Part shown: piece by piece, positions 47,050-55,751 of the stretch
How positions within the stretch are numbered: the stretch's first letter is position 1
Layout: each line of letters starts with the position of its first letter
DNA from: Psychrobacter sp. P11G3
Lineage (GTDB): Bacteria > Pseudomonadota > Gammaproteobacteria > Pseudomonadales > Moraxellaceae
Length of the DNA stretch: 64,000 nucleotides
Assembly: GCF_001435845.1 (NCBI RefSeq)
Contig: NZ_CM003596.1
Coordinates: 2,713,298 to 2,777,297, forward strand
Direction: 5' to 3'
Notes under the pieces: generated by a model
Database searches by the model: none
Seen by the model: the letters and a program-made list of their open reading frames with translations, nothing else
Told to the model about the DNA's origin: nothing
Program-made: the position numbers and the translations under genes

Positions 47050-47433
47050 TTAACGGTACTGATTAATAGCATCAAAAAGCTCATCTTTACTAAATGGCTT
47101 TGTCAGATACTCATCAGAACCCACAATACGACCACGTGCTTTATCAAATAAACCATCTTTAGATGACAACATAATTACCGGTTTATTAGCATAATCAGGG
47201 TTATTTTTTATCAGCGCACAAGTCTGATATCCATCTAGACGTGGCATCATAATGTCGACAAAAATAATATCTGGATTGTTATCTACAATCTTTGCTAACG
47301 CATCAAAACCATCGATAGCGGTCACTACTTCACAGCCCGCTTTTTGTAATAAAGTTTCTGCAGTACGGCGAATGGTTTTTGAATCATCAATTACCATTAC
47401 TTTTAAACCTTCAAAATTATTTTCCATTCTCAT
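47050..47433 (-). CDS. pilG: Response regulator PilG
   Basis: A receiver of 127 residues (125 if the second ATG at 47427, better spaced from AGGA, is used). It has VMVIDDSKTIRRTAETLL, phosphoacceptor Asp in IIFVDIMMPRLDGYQTC, MLSSKDGLFDKARG and YLTKPFSKDEL. LDGYQTCALIKNN and FDKARGRIVGSDEYLTKPF are hallmarks of PilG. It is the first gene of the Pil-Chp operon and promotes pilus extension and surface signalling. The 180-bp gap to pilH holds no gene. Confidence 0.95.
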   Translation of the reverse strand: MRMENNFEGLKVMVIDDSKTIRRTAETLLQKAGCEVVTAIDGFDALAKIVDNNPDIIFVDIMMPRLDGYQTCALIKNNPDYANKPVIMLSSKDGLFDKARGRIVGSDEYLTKPFSKDELFDAINQYR

Positions 47434-48113
47434 TGTCCTGTAAACGACTATTTGTTCGTAACGCTATCTAGCAATACAAAATTTTCTTGACTATTTTCAA
47501 CTTTTATATCATCTATTGTCAGATCGATATAAGTACCTACATTTGCATTGTCTGCGTTGAAATTTGTAATAACAGCGAATCTTCTACAATTGATGCCTAC
47601 TGACTAATCGCGGTATCAATATAGCGTACTATACGCACTTTATTATTATTAATCTTACAAAATCTAGGGTTATTTGAGTGCCTTGAATAAGATAATTTAC
47701 CCTGCGCATATCCAATAAAGAAGTCAAATATAACAATGATTTTAATTAAATATAAATCCAATTTTTGATATATAAATAAATTGGAATTTAGATAGAAGGC
47801 ATTATTATTATAACTTTGTATTGTATATAACTGGTAATCATATTACTGGATAATTTTCATTTGTAATAAAAATGTATCAGTATATTTTATAGTGTTTGTT
47901 TTAGCATAGTTAGTATTACTTTTCCAGTAATTAGCAAAATTATGTTCGAACTCATTGGTATCACAAATAACTGTTCTTATCTATTAAAGGTATAACTTCA
48001 ACTCTTCTCAATACTGAGTTATCAGCTTTCTTAAATTTAGTAAATATCTTACAGTCGTTCCACCGAGTTACAATTCACTATATAATGATATGACGATTAC
48101 AATGGTGACTGCT
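47434..48113. other. Long AT-rich divergent control region of pilG and the adaptor gene
   Basis: About 680 bp, the largest gap in the window. It should hold the promoter of the whole pil-chp operon (minus) and that of the adaptor gene (plus). Visible structure: an imperfect inverted repeat AAATCCAATTT/AAATTGGAATTT near 47754-47789 and a GCGTA-CTA-TACGC palindrome near 47625. No ORF or known RNA is recognised. Confidence 0.5.
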
Positions 48114-49334
48114 ATGACAGCTTCTAGACATTTAAGAAAAAGCCTCTATTTATTCAGCGTACTATTTATCGCTGCTTGTCAGCCGTCACCTATAAATGAA
48201 TCAGCCGTTACTGACACTGAAGCAGAAACCGCAGACACGCCACTTATCATCACAAGTGATAGTGTCACCATGACGCCAGAACATATCCTGAGTATTAAGC
48301 CTTCAAGGTATCAGCCGAGTCTCGGCTTACAAGGTAATATCGAACCTATCAAGCAGACCACATTTGTTGCTGTACATCCGATTCGTATAGAAGAGACACT
48401 GGTTAGTGAAGGTCAATGGGTAGAAAAAGGCACACCATTGCTAGTTTTTAGACGTATAGGTACGGCTAGCAAAGCTGAAGGTTTGAATAAGCCTGAGCAA
48501 GGTAATGTAGAATCAAACGATGTTAATAAAACCAATCTAGTAGATACGCAAAACTCTGATGCTAAATCTGCACAAGCTGCGCCAGACGCAGACATTGCTG
48601 TTGTGAGAAAAACTGATAGTGATAAAACGTTAGAAGTAAACTCTGCGATAGATACTGATAGCGACATCACTAATCAAAATGCAGACCTCAATACTGCCAA
48701 ACAAGATGCACCGTATAATTCGATTACCATTCATGCTAGTTTCTCAGGGCGAGTAGAAAGCTTATCTGCTGATGTAGGACAACAGCTAGCAGCGCGTGAG
48801 TCTCTACTACAGATCAGTGATGAGACCAAACTGCACTTTATGGCTACCCTGCCTATACAAGCAAAACCACAGCTTTCAGTTGGTCAGACAGTCAATTTTA
48901 CTGCCGAAGGTATCTCAGACAAGTTTACGGGACAAGTCAGCAAACTGGTATCGACCAGTCAGCCTAAAAAGCTCTTAGTCTATGTTAATGTCATCGATAA
49001 TGAAGTAAGTCGTGATAAATTATTGCCAAATATGAAAGTCACAGGGCGCGTCAACTATGGTCAAATAGATGTAGGCACTATCGTACCTAAGCGCGCGCTA
49101 CATGATGTTGATCTGACAGAGTTGCAAACTCCTCCTTATATGCCGCTACAACCATTGACTGCGAATGTTTGGATTATAGGTCAAGATCAGCGTTTAACAC
49201 GCCAACCTATTGAGGTAGTGGAATACGATCCTACTACGCAGCAATATTTGATAGCCGGTGTGAGCAATGATAGCTTAATTTGTTTGGCTGACTTACCTGT
49301 TGATTCTAAAGGTAAAAAAGTCATTGTGTCATAA
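48114..49334 (+). CDS. Orphan HlyD/RND-type periplasmic adaptor lipoprotein
   Basis: A 406-residue lipoprotein (lipobox LFIAAC, Cys22). The start at 48114 is preceded by GGTGACTGCT; ATGs 12 and 24 bp upstream lack a ribosome site. The lipoyl half-motifs are present: VHPIRIEETLVSEGQWVEKGTPLLVF and ITIHASFSGRVESLSADVGQQLAARESLLQI. Between them, where adaptors usually have a coiled-coil hairpin, is an Asp/Asn/Ser-rich low-complexity stretch of about 80 residues (about 117-199). Beta-barrel and membrane-proximal domains follow (LLPNMKVTGRVNYG, then TIVPKRALHD). No inner-membrane pump gene is adjacent. Function uncertain. Confidence 0.8.
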   Translation: MTASRHLRKSLYLFSVLFIAACQPSPINESAVTDTEAETADTPLIITSDSVTMTPEHILSIKPSRYQPSLGLQGNIEPIKQTTFVAVHPIRIEETLVSEGQWVEKGTPLLVFRRIGTASKAEGLNKPEQGNVESNDVNKTNLVDTQNSDAKSAQAAPDADIAVVRKTDSDKTLEVNSAIDTDSDITNQNADLNTAKQDAPYNSITIHASFSGRVESLSADVGQQLAARESLLQISDETKLHFMATLPIQAKPQLSVGQTVNFTAEGISDKFTGQVSKLVSTSQPKKLLVYVNVIDNEVSRDKLLPNMKVTGRVNYGQIDVGTIVPKRALHDVDLTELQTPPYMPLQPLTANVWIIGQDQRLTRQPIEVVEYDPTTQQYLIAGVSNDSLICLADLPVDSKGKKVIVS

Positions 49335-49593
49335 TAGCTTATGCTGACAGTTACATTACGTAGAAACATTAACAAAGCTTCTCTTGTTTTGTAACAGCAT
49401 AATTAGGCAATATGGCCCTACCATATATAGCATTATCCGAGTATTAAAAGACGACTCACATTTAATTATGCGCTATTCTGTATATTTGAAAACGTAAAGG
49501 CTTAATAGTTTAACTATTTATTATTACCAACAGCTCGTTATCACCAGAAACGTTATATTTTTATAAATCACAATAACAATTAGAGGACATCCC

Positions 49594-50316
49594 ATGAGTA
49601 AGCAGATTTTATTGATTGAAGACGATCCAGATTTGGCTGAGCTGATCAGCGATTATTTGACCATGAACTATTATGATGTGCATCATGCTGGTCTTGGTCA
49701 AGAAGGTCTCGACTTATTAGACACCAAAGAGCGCGATATTGACTTGGTTGTATTGGATCTTATGCTACCTGATATGGACGGTATGCAAGTATGTCAAAAG
49801 ATTCGTGGCAACAAGAACAACATGACCAATAAAGTGCCTATTATCATGCTGACCGCAAAAGGCGACACAACCGATCGCGTGTTGGGGCTAGAGATGGGTG
49901 CTGACGATTATATCGCCAAACCCTTTGAGCCACGTGAGCTTTTAGCTCGTATTCGTGCGGTTATTCGTCGCCATGAGCAACCAAATCAAGCCGATAGCCA
50001 ATCAGACAGCTTAACCTTTGGCCGTTTGAGTGTGTTTCCTGATAGTCATGAAGTCACTATCGATGACCAACCGGTACGTCTGACCACGCATCAGTTTCAG
50101 TTGTTACATTACTTCGCCACTCATTCTGGCAAGGTGTTGAATCGTGAGCAACTCTGGCAAGCGATGCCAAATGATGACAGCTCAGACAATATTGACCGTG
50201 CGATTGATGTACATATCTCGCGTCTACGTGCTTTGATCGAAGACAATCCACGCCAGCCAAAACGTATTATTACCGTACGCGGCGTCGGCTATCAATTTGC
50301 CACTGATCAGGTGTAA
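49594..50316 (+). CDS. OmpR/RstA-family response regulator
   Basis: A 240-residue two-component regulator. The receiver has ILLIEDDPDLAELI, phosphoacceptor Asp in LVVLDLMLPDMDG (about residue 56), MLTAKGDTTDRVLGLEMGADDYIAKPFEP. The winged-helix DNA-binding domain has LTTHQFQLLHYFATHSGKVLNREQLW and HISRLRALIEDNPRQPKRIITVRGVGYQF. An AGAGGA ribosome site precedes the ATG. It is followed 85 bp later by its likely kinase. RstA is the closest named relative by feel, but regulon and signal are unknown. Confidence 0.94.
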   Translation: MSKQILLIEDDPDLAELISDYLTMNYYDVHHAGLGQEGLDLLDTKERDIDLVVLDLMLPDMDGMQVCQKIRGNKNNMTNKVPIIMLTAKGDTTDRVLGLEMGADDYIAKPFEPRELLARIRAVIRRHEQPNQADSQSDSLTFGRLSVFPDSHEVTIDDQPVRLTTHQFQLLHYFATHSGKVLNREQLWQAMPNDDSSDNIDRAIDVHISRLRALIEDNPRQPKRIITVRGVGYQFATDQV

Positions 50317-50401
50317 TCGTAAAGGATACCTAATTAGCTGACTCATGGTGTAAACTCTATACTATGAGTCGGTACAAGCGTTTAATAATAGAGATCGTTT
50401 A

Positions 50402-52531
50402 ATGCAGCAATTGGGTTTTCGTTCCGTATTTGCCAAACTATTTGCCAGCGTTATGCTGGCACTTACGTTATTTGCTGTAGCAATGGTGCTGTTGACCCAA
50501 CTTGTTCATGACAAAGACGCTGGTATTCGCTCAGAGATATTAGCCACACAGATTTTGGGTCAAATCGATCCATTCTTGCACGAATTGAATATTTCCATCA
50601 GCAAAGACAACCGTTTACAGTCGCGTTTTATGCTGGCGGTCGTTAAGAAAAGCTTTGATATTTTTGATGAATCACTGCAAGCAAAAATGGGATTGTATGA
50701 CAGTGAAGGTCGGCTGCTCATGCAAACTGACAATAGCGACCTACCCCTAGAGCTTCCCCCTACTCCTTCTTTATTTTCACGCGTTTTTCCGTCACTTGCA
50801 GATACATCACCTACTAAGCAAGCCCAAGTATATAGCAGTACGGGTTATACCTTACTATATGAATCACGTCTAACGCCTAAAAAACCTGTCCTTTCTGCAG
50901 CCTTGAACTTGTTCACTGGTACGCTACTACTCTTGCTCATTATGGCAGGTGTACTATGGTTGATTGCCCGGACGATGACATGGCGTATTGACCAATTGAG
51001 CCAGCAAATGACTCAGTTGGGTGATGGTGATTTTACGGTGCGAGTGAATGCACGTGGTAATGACGAAATCGCTGCACTAGCACGCGGATTCAACCAAGCA
51101 GCACAAAAAATTGAACACTTAATTGATGCCAATAACTTGCTATTAGCACATGCCTCTCATGAGCTACGCACACCGATTACGCGTATCCGTCTACAGATTG
51201 AAATGATGGATATGTTGGCTAATGCGCTACCAACTGATACCAAAGCAAAGTTCGATAAACGGGCACAAGCGATCAATAGAGACTTGTCAGGTCTTAATGA
51301 TTTAGTAGAAAGCATATTACTGGTTAGCCGTTTGGATGCGGGACATGCTTTACAACAAGTTGAAAACCTCGATTTATACGATTTGGTAAATCAAGAACGT
51401 CAGCACTATCCTGAAGCCACCCTGATTGGTGAGCACATCGTGATAGATGGTCAGTCATCAATGTTGACTCATTTGATTCGTAACTTACTTACCAACGCTA
51501 TGCTACATGGCAAGCCACCTGTTACGGTATTGCTATATGGTGTTCAAAGCATAGAAGAAGCCGAAACTGTGCCCGACTATCTATTACAAACAGTGCTATG
51601 CAGCAGCTTTGTCGATTACAACAGTTTAGATTTTGACGATTATGAAGAAAACGCTGATGCCAAAATAATTGAACACCAAGCCGCTAAACATGAAACTACT
51701 AGTTCGGTTGATAAAAATAAATCAGAAACGACTGACTCAATAGCAGATCTACCAACGCCGACGATCTACAAAAACGGTGAAGACATAGCTGCTCGCAATG
51801 AAAACAACGAGAGGAATGATGAAGTCAGTATTGATAATGGCCTTTCAGATGGCAGCTTAATAGACAGTGCTAGCAAACCCCAACCTACTACTGGCGAAAC
51901 ATCACTACTTGCTGACTATTACAGCTTTACCAATGAGTTGACTGACAGAATTAAGAAAGTTATTTGGAGAGCTGTTCCAGATTCTACTGAACCTGCTAGC
52001 GACACTGATACTACTAACAACACTGACTTGATTGAAGTAGCTAAAACAAACTCTATAAGCAACGTAGAAAACGCGAATGCTGGCACTCTCGTCGATAATA
52101 GCGCTCAAAAACCAGATAAATCTATTACTGATACCGCTATTAAAAATAATGGCTCAAATAATACGAAAGATGATGCCAAATCTAATAGCTCAAACAGTGA
52201 GAACTCAGGCGCAGTCGTGCGTAAAGAAGGCTTATTTGCCAAGCATATGAAAAAAGCCAAAACTGAACCTGAACGTCCTTTGCCAAAATATGCGGTGCTG
52301 GCTGTAATCGACGAAGGCACTGGCATCCCTGAAGGTAAGCGAGAAGAAGTCTTTAGCCCATTTGTACGTTTGCAGCAGAAAAACAAAGGCTCTGGATTAG
52401 GGTTATCCCTAGTTTCACAAATCGTTACCGCCCATCAAGGACGCATTATTACAGATACGCTAAATGGTCATACTAGATTTTTAGTGACTATCCCTATTCA
52501 TCACGATCCTCATTACAACTATCACGAGTAA
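50402..52531 (+). CDS. Sensor histidine kinase with ATPase domain split by a long low-complexity insert
   Basis: A 709-residue membrane kinase. TM1 (about 12-34), a periplasmic part of about 120 residues, TM2 (about 175-196), HAMP (about 197-245), and HisKA with phosphoacceptor His253 in ASHELRTPITR are normal. The catalytic domain starts with the N-box RNLLTNAMLHG (Asn361, Asn365). The G1 box DEGTGIP (Asp637) comes only 272 residues later, while such sites are about 26 residues apart in EnvZ. The intervening ~250 residues are rich in Asn, Asp, Ser, Thr and Glu and predicted disordered. G2 (GSGLGLSLV) follows normally. The frame is open throughout, so this is a true insert, not a frameshift. 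Paired with the preceding regulator. Confidence 0.92.
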   Translation: MQQLGFRSVFAKLFASVMLALTLFAVAMVLLTQLVHDKDAGIRSEILATQILGQIDPFLHELNISISKDNRLQSRFMLAVVKKSFDIFDESLQAKMGLYDSEGRLLMQTDNSDLPLELPPTPSLFSRVFPSLADTSPTKQAQVYSSTGYTLLYESRLTPKKPVLSAALNLFTGTLLLLLIMAGVLWLIARTMTWRIDQLSQQMTQLGDGDFTVRVNARGNDEIAALARGFNQAAQKIEHLIDANNLLLAHASHELRTPITRIRLQIEMMDMLANALPTDTKAKFDKRAQAINRDLSGLNDLVESILLVSRLDAGHALQQVENLDLYDLVNQERQHYPEATLIGEHIVIDGQSSMLTHLIRNLLTNAMLHGKPPVTVLLYGVQSIEEAETVPDYLLQTVLCSSFVDYNSLDFDDYEENADAKIIEHQAAKHETTSSVDKNKSETTDSIADLPTPTIYKNGEDIAARNENNERNDEVSIDNGLSDGSLIDSASKPQPTTGETSLLADYYSFTNELTDRIKKVIWRAVPDSTEPASDTDTTNNTDLIEVAKTNSISNVENANAGTLVDNSAQKPDKSITDTAIKNNGSNNTKDDAKSNSSNSENSGAVVRKEGLFAKHMKKAKTEPERPLPKYAVLAVIDEGTGIPEGKREEVFSPFVRLQQKNKGSGLGLSLVSQIVTAHQGRIITDTLNGHTRFLVTIPIHHDPHYNYHE

Positions 52532-52787
52532 TCAGTCCCCATCATTATATAGATAGCTATCACGCTGTCACCTTCACACTTGCCATTTTAACTGCTTATT
52601 CTTAATCACTATTAATCATAAGCCGGACACGTATGTGCATATCCAAAGTGCCTGATAATATGCTATATTACCGCCCCTTATTATACGGTTATTGACTGTT
52701 GTCGTTTTAGCAAGCTTCTTACATATTGAAAGAGGCCTGATGACGCGTTTTTAACCATTAAAAAATTTATTAAATTTTGAGCCCTCC

Positions 52788-53558
52788 ATGAATGACATGA
52801 TTGTCTTAAACGATGTGACCAAAAGTTTTTTAAGCGACCGATCAATCAAAGACAAGGACGGCAAACCACATTGGTTTACCGCTGTTGAGCCGACATCTCT
52901 GACTATCAAACAAGGCGAAATCTTTGGTCTAATGGGTTATTCAGGTGCAGGTAAATCTACCTTATTGCGCCTAATCAACATGCTTGAACGTCCAGATTCG
53001 GGTCAAGTCGTGATAGACGGTACTGACCTAACTACGCTGTCTGCCAGTGAGCTGCGCATTGCCCGTCATAATATCGGTATGATTTTTCAGCAGTTTAATC
53101 TAATGTCTAATCAAACGGTCTTTGACAACGTGGCATTTAACTTAAAAATCTCTGGTTATCCAAGTCGCGACATTCATAAGCGCGTCATGGATTGTCTTGC
53201 GATTGTTGACTTGACCGATCGTGCTGGTCACTATCCTGCGCAGCTATCAGGTGGACAAAAACAGCGTGTGGGTATTGCTCGCGCGATTGCCCCTAGTCCA
53301 AAAGTATTGTTGGCCGATGAGCCAACCAGTGCGCTTGACCCTGCAACGACCCGTAGTTTGCTGACTTGTCTGCGCGATATCAATGAGCAGCTTGGCGTGA
53401 CTATCGTCATCGTGACTCATGAGATGAGTGTTATTCGTAGACTTTGTGATCGCGCAGCGTTATTGCATCAAGGACAACTATTAGAAGTTGCGGATGTGCG
53501 AGACGGTCTGATTCAAGCAACCACCCCGATTGGCAAAGGCCTAGTCGTCGAGGACTAA
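52788..53558 (+). CDS. metN: Methionine ABC transporter ATP-binding protein, without NIL domain
   Basis: A 256-residue ABC ATPase. Walker A is GYSGAGKST, the Q-loop is MIFQQFNLM, the signature LSGGQKQRVGIARAIA, Walker B VLLADEPTSALDP, and the switch His is in IVIVTHEM. The sequence around these motifs (SNQTVFDNVAFNLKISGYP) is that of MetN. E. coli MetN is 343 residues with a C-terminal NIL/ACT domain that binds methionine and shuts the pump; here the protein ends before that domain. First gene of metNIQ. Confidence 0.93.
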   Translation: MNDMIVLNDVTKSFLSDRSIKDKDGKPHWFTAVEPTSLTIKQGEIFGLMGYSGAGKSTLLRLINMLERPDSGQVVIDGTDLTTLSASELRIARHNIGMIFQQFNLMSNQTVFDNVAFNLKISGYPSRDIHKRVMDCLAIVDLTDRAGHYPAQLSGGQKQRVGIARAIAPSPKVLLADEPTSALDPATTRSLLTCLRDINEQLGVTIVIVTHEMSVIRRLCDRAALLHQGQLLEVADVRDGLIQATTPIGKGLVVED

Positions 53559-53577
53559 TGAGGCAGGAGAAATAGAT

Positions 53578-54264
53578 ATGTTAACTGGTACTGAATTATC
53601 CGCCTCTATAGATAAGCTACTTGTGTTACGCAAAGAGATCGTGAGCGCGTTTATTGATACGTTTGTGATGCTCGGTATTTCAACCACGGTAGCAATCGTC
53701 ATCGGTGGACTGTTTGGCGTATTCTTGTTTTTGTCTAGTGATCGACAGTTTTTGCAAAACAAGACACTGTACGGTGTACTTGGTGGTATCACCAACTTTA
53801 TGCGTGCCTTCCCATTTGTAATTTTGATGATTGCGATGAGTCCGTTTACCAAGGCCATCGTTGGTACGGGTATCGGACCGATCGCTGCATCCCTCGTACT
53901 TGCTATCGCTGGTTCGTTTTATTTTGCGCGTTTGGTCGAGCAAAATTTACGCGAAGTGCCGCGCGGTATTATCGAAGCCACTGAATCGATGGGTGCCAGG
54001 CCTTTTACCATTATTAAAGTACTACTTAATGAAGCGCGCTCAGGTTTAGTATTGTCAGTCACTATTCTTTGTATCAGCTTGCTCTCTTATTCAGCGGCGG
54101 CTGGTATGATTGGTGGTGGCGGTTTGGGTGATTTGGCCATTCGTTATGGCTATTATCGCTATCAAACTGAGGTAATGATTTTTATCGTGATTGTACTATC
54201 TATCATGGTCGTCTCGATTCAAGCCTCTGGTAACTGGCTCGCCAATCGTTTAGACAAACGTTAA
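53578..54264 (+). CDS. metI: Methionine ABC transporter permease
   Basis: A 228-residue inner-membrane permease with about five or six helices. It carries the MetI features AFIDTFVMLGISTTVAIVIGGLFGVFLF, TNFMRAFPFVILMIAMSPFTK and the EAA coupling loop GIIEATESMGARPFTIIKVLLNEARSGL, ending with AAAGMIGGGGLGDLAIRYGYYRYQ. Encoded 20 bp downstream of metN after a GGAGAAATAG ribosome site. It forms the translocation path with MetN and MetQ. Confidence 0.95.
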   Translation: MLTGTELSASIDKLLVLRKEIVSAFIDTFVMLGISTTVAIVIGGLFGVFLFLSSDRQFLQNKTLYGVLGGITNFMRAFPFVILMIAMSPFTKAIVGTGIGPIAASLVLAIAGSFYFARLVEQNLREVPRGIIEATESMGARPFTIIKVLLNEARSGLVLSVTILCISLLSYSAAAGMIGGGGLGDLAIRYGYYRYQTEVMIFIVIVLSIMVVSIQASGNWLANRLDKR

Positions 54265-54345
54265 ACCGCTTTAGAGAATACTTGACTTTACGAGCGACTA
54301 GGTTTATTTTTGGCAACACTCAACCCTTATCTCAGCTCTTACAAC

Positions 54346-54381
54346 AAAAGCAGCATTACTATTTATAATGTTGCTTTTTTA
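54346..54381 (+). terminator. Terminator-like hairpin between metI and metQ
   Basis: AAAAGCAGCATTA and TAATGTTGCTTTTTT form a stem (one G-U pair) with T6, located after metI and 55 bp before metQ. It may partly terminate, allowing metQ to be expressed at a different level. Confidence 0.7.
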
Positions 54382-54434
54382 ATGTTCAGACGATAAACGT
54401 TCTACTCAATCCCATTCATTATTAAGGACATATT

Positions 54435-55412
54435 ATGAAATTAACAGATATCAGCCGTCAGTTAGCTACCGCATTTGCCGCTGTTGGTGTATCAGGTCTA
54501 GTCTTAGTCGGTTGCAGCAATTCATCAGCGCCAGAAGCGACTAAAGAGCCAGCAACCGAAGGTGCCACTGCAGAAACTGCCGCTAGCGATATCGACCCTG
54601 ACCATACTAAAATCGTTATCGGTACGACTGAAGGCGATTTTGCTGATATGGTTCGTAACCAAGTAAAGAGCACGCTTGAAGCTCAAGGTTATGAAGTTGA
54701 GTTGATTGCTTTTACTGACTATGTCCGTCCTAACCTTGCATTGGCTGAAGGCGATTTGGATATCAACATCTTCCAGCACAAACCTTATCTTGATAATTTC
54801 AAAAAAGAAAACAACCTTGATCTAGTAGAAGCATTCCAAGTACCAACGGCTCCGCTTGGCATTTACTCAGGTAAAAAGACCAGTCTTGATGCTGCATTCA
54901 AAGGTATGAGTGTCTCTGCACCAAACGATCCTAGTAACTTTGCACGTGCTTTGGTTATGATGAACGATCTTGGCTGGATCAAATTGAAAGACAACATCGA
55001 TCCATTGACAGCATCAAAAGCTGATATCGCTGACAACAGCAAATACGATATCGAAATTGTTGAACTAGAAGCTGCTCAATTACCACGCGCACGTGATGAA
55101 GTTGACTTCGCGGTTATCAACGGTAACTATGCTACTGACTCTGGTATCAAATTGACCGAAGCATTGTTCCAAGAGCCAAGCTTTGCTTATGTAAACTGGT
55201 CAGCAATCAAATCTGCTGATACTGGTAAAAAATGGGTTGAAGATGTGACCAACGCTTATAACTCAGAAGCTTTCAAAAAGTACGCTCATGAAACGTTTCC
55301 TGGCTATAAGTACCCAAAAATCTGGGGTACTGATCACAGCGCACATACGGACACTGCTGCTAAAACTGAAAGCGCTGACGCTCCAGAAACTGCAGAAGCT
55401 GCTGCTCAATAA
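54435..55412 (+). CDS. metQ: Methionine-binding lipoprotein MetQ
   Basis: A 325-residue substrate-binding lipoprotein of the NlpA family. The lipobox is LVLVGC (Cys27), followed by an Ala/Glu/Thr-rich linker. The binding domain has IVIGTTEGDFADMVRNQVK, DYVRPNLALAEGDLDINIFQHKPYLDNF (hallmark of NlpA/MetQ), TAPLGIYSGK and DFAVINGNYA. An unusual acidic Ala/Glu/Thr tail follows GTDHSAHTDT. It binds methionine and delivers it to MetNI. A terminator closes the unit. Confidence 0.95.
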   Translation: MKLTDISRQLATAFAAVGVSGLVLVGCSNSSAPEATKEPATEGATAETAASDIDPDHTKIVIGTTEGDFADMVRNQVKSTLEAQGYEVELIAFTDYVRPNLALAEGDLDINIFQHKPYLDNFKKENNLDLVEAFQVPTAPLGIYSGKKTSLDAAFKGMSVSAPNDPSNFARALVMMNDLGWIKLKDNIDPLTASKADIADNSKYDIEIVELEAAQLPRARDEVDFAVINGNYATDSGIKLTEALFQEPSFAYVNWSAIKSADTGKKWVEDVTNAYNSEAFKKYAHETFPGYKYPKIWGTDHSAHTDTAAKTESADAPETAEAAAQ

Positions 55413-55751
55413 GACTTTAAATCAAAAGTACCTAGTTTTTTAGGTGTTATGATTAATAGAAACGCCCATTACTTAAAGTGATGGGCGTTTTTTTTATCTT
55501 TCATTTTAGGAGTGCTGTCTTCCAGTACCGTTATCAAAAGACTAACTGTGCATTAAATAACTATCAAATAACTATTAAAAATCACGTTACAGCCTGTTTA
55601 CCCTTTGTAGGAAACCGTCACTCACTCTTCCACTTGTCCTTGGTTTTTTCTATAGTGGACAGGCTCAATAGTGATTTACTCGTTAGACCATACTATTGAT
55701 GACATTTAAAACGAATGAAAATTATAAGATACACATAACAAGGATAATAAT
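55413..55751. other. Intergenic region between metQ and the aldo/keto reductase gene
   Basis: Contains the metQ terminator at 55460-55497, then about 250 bp with no supportable gene. ATAACAAGGATAATA before the next start is the ribosome site. Confidence 0.5.
55460..55497 (+). terminator. Terminator after metQ
   Basis: AACGCCCATTACTT-AAAGTGATGGGCGTT with T8, a strong Rho-independent terminator. Confidence 0.92.

Noticed and set aside
47744..47792. Inverted repeat in the pilG upstream region as a transposon remnant
   Set aside because: Arms are short, AT-rich and imperfect, as expected by chance in such sequence.
52532..52787. A SAM riboswitch or Met-box control region ahead of metNIQ
   Set aside because: No conserved SAM-riboswitch core or repeated AGACGTCT-like MetJ boxes were seen in the 256-bp leader.
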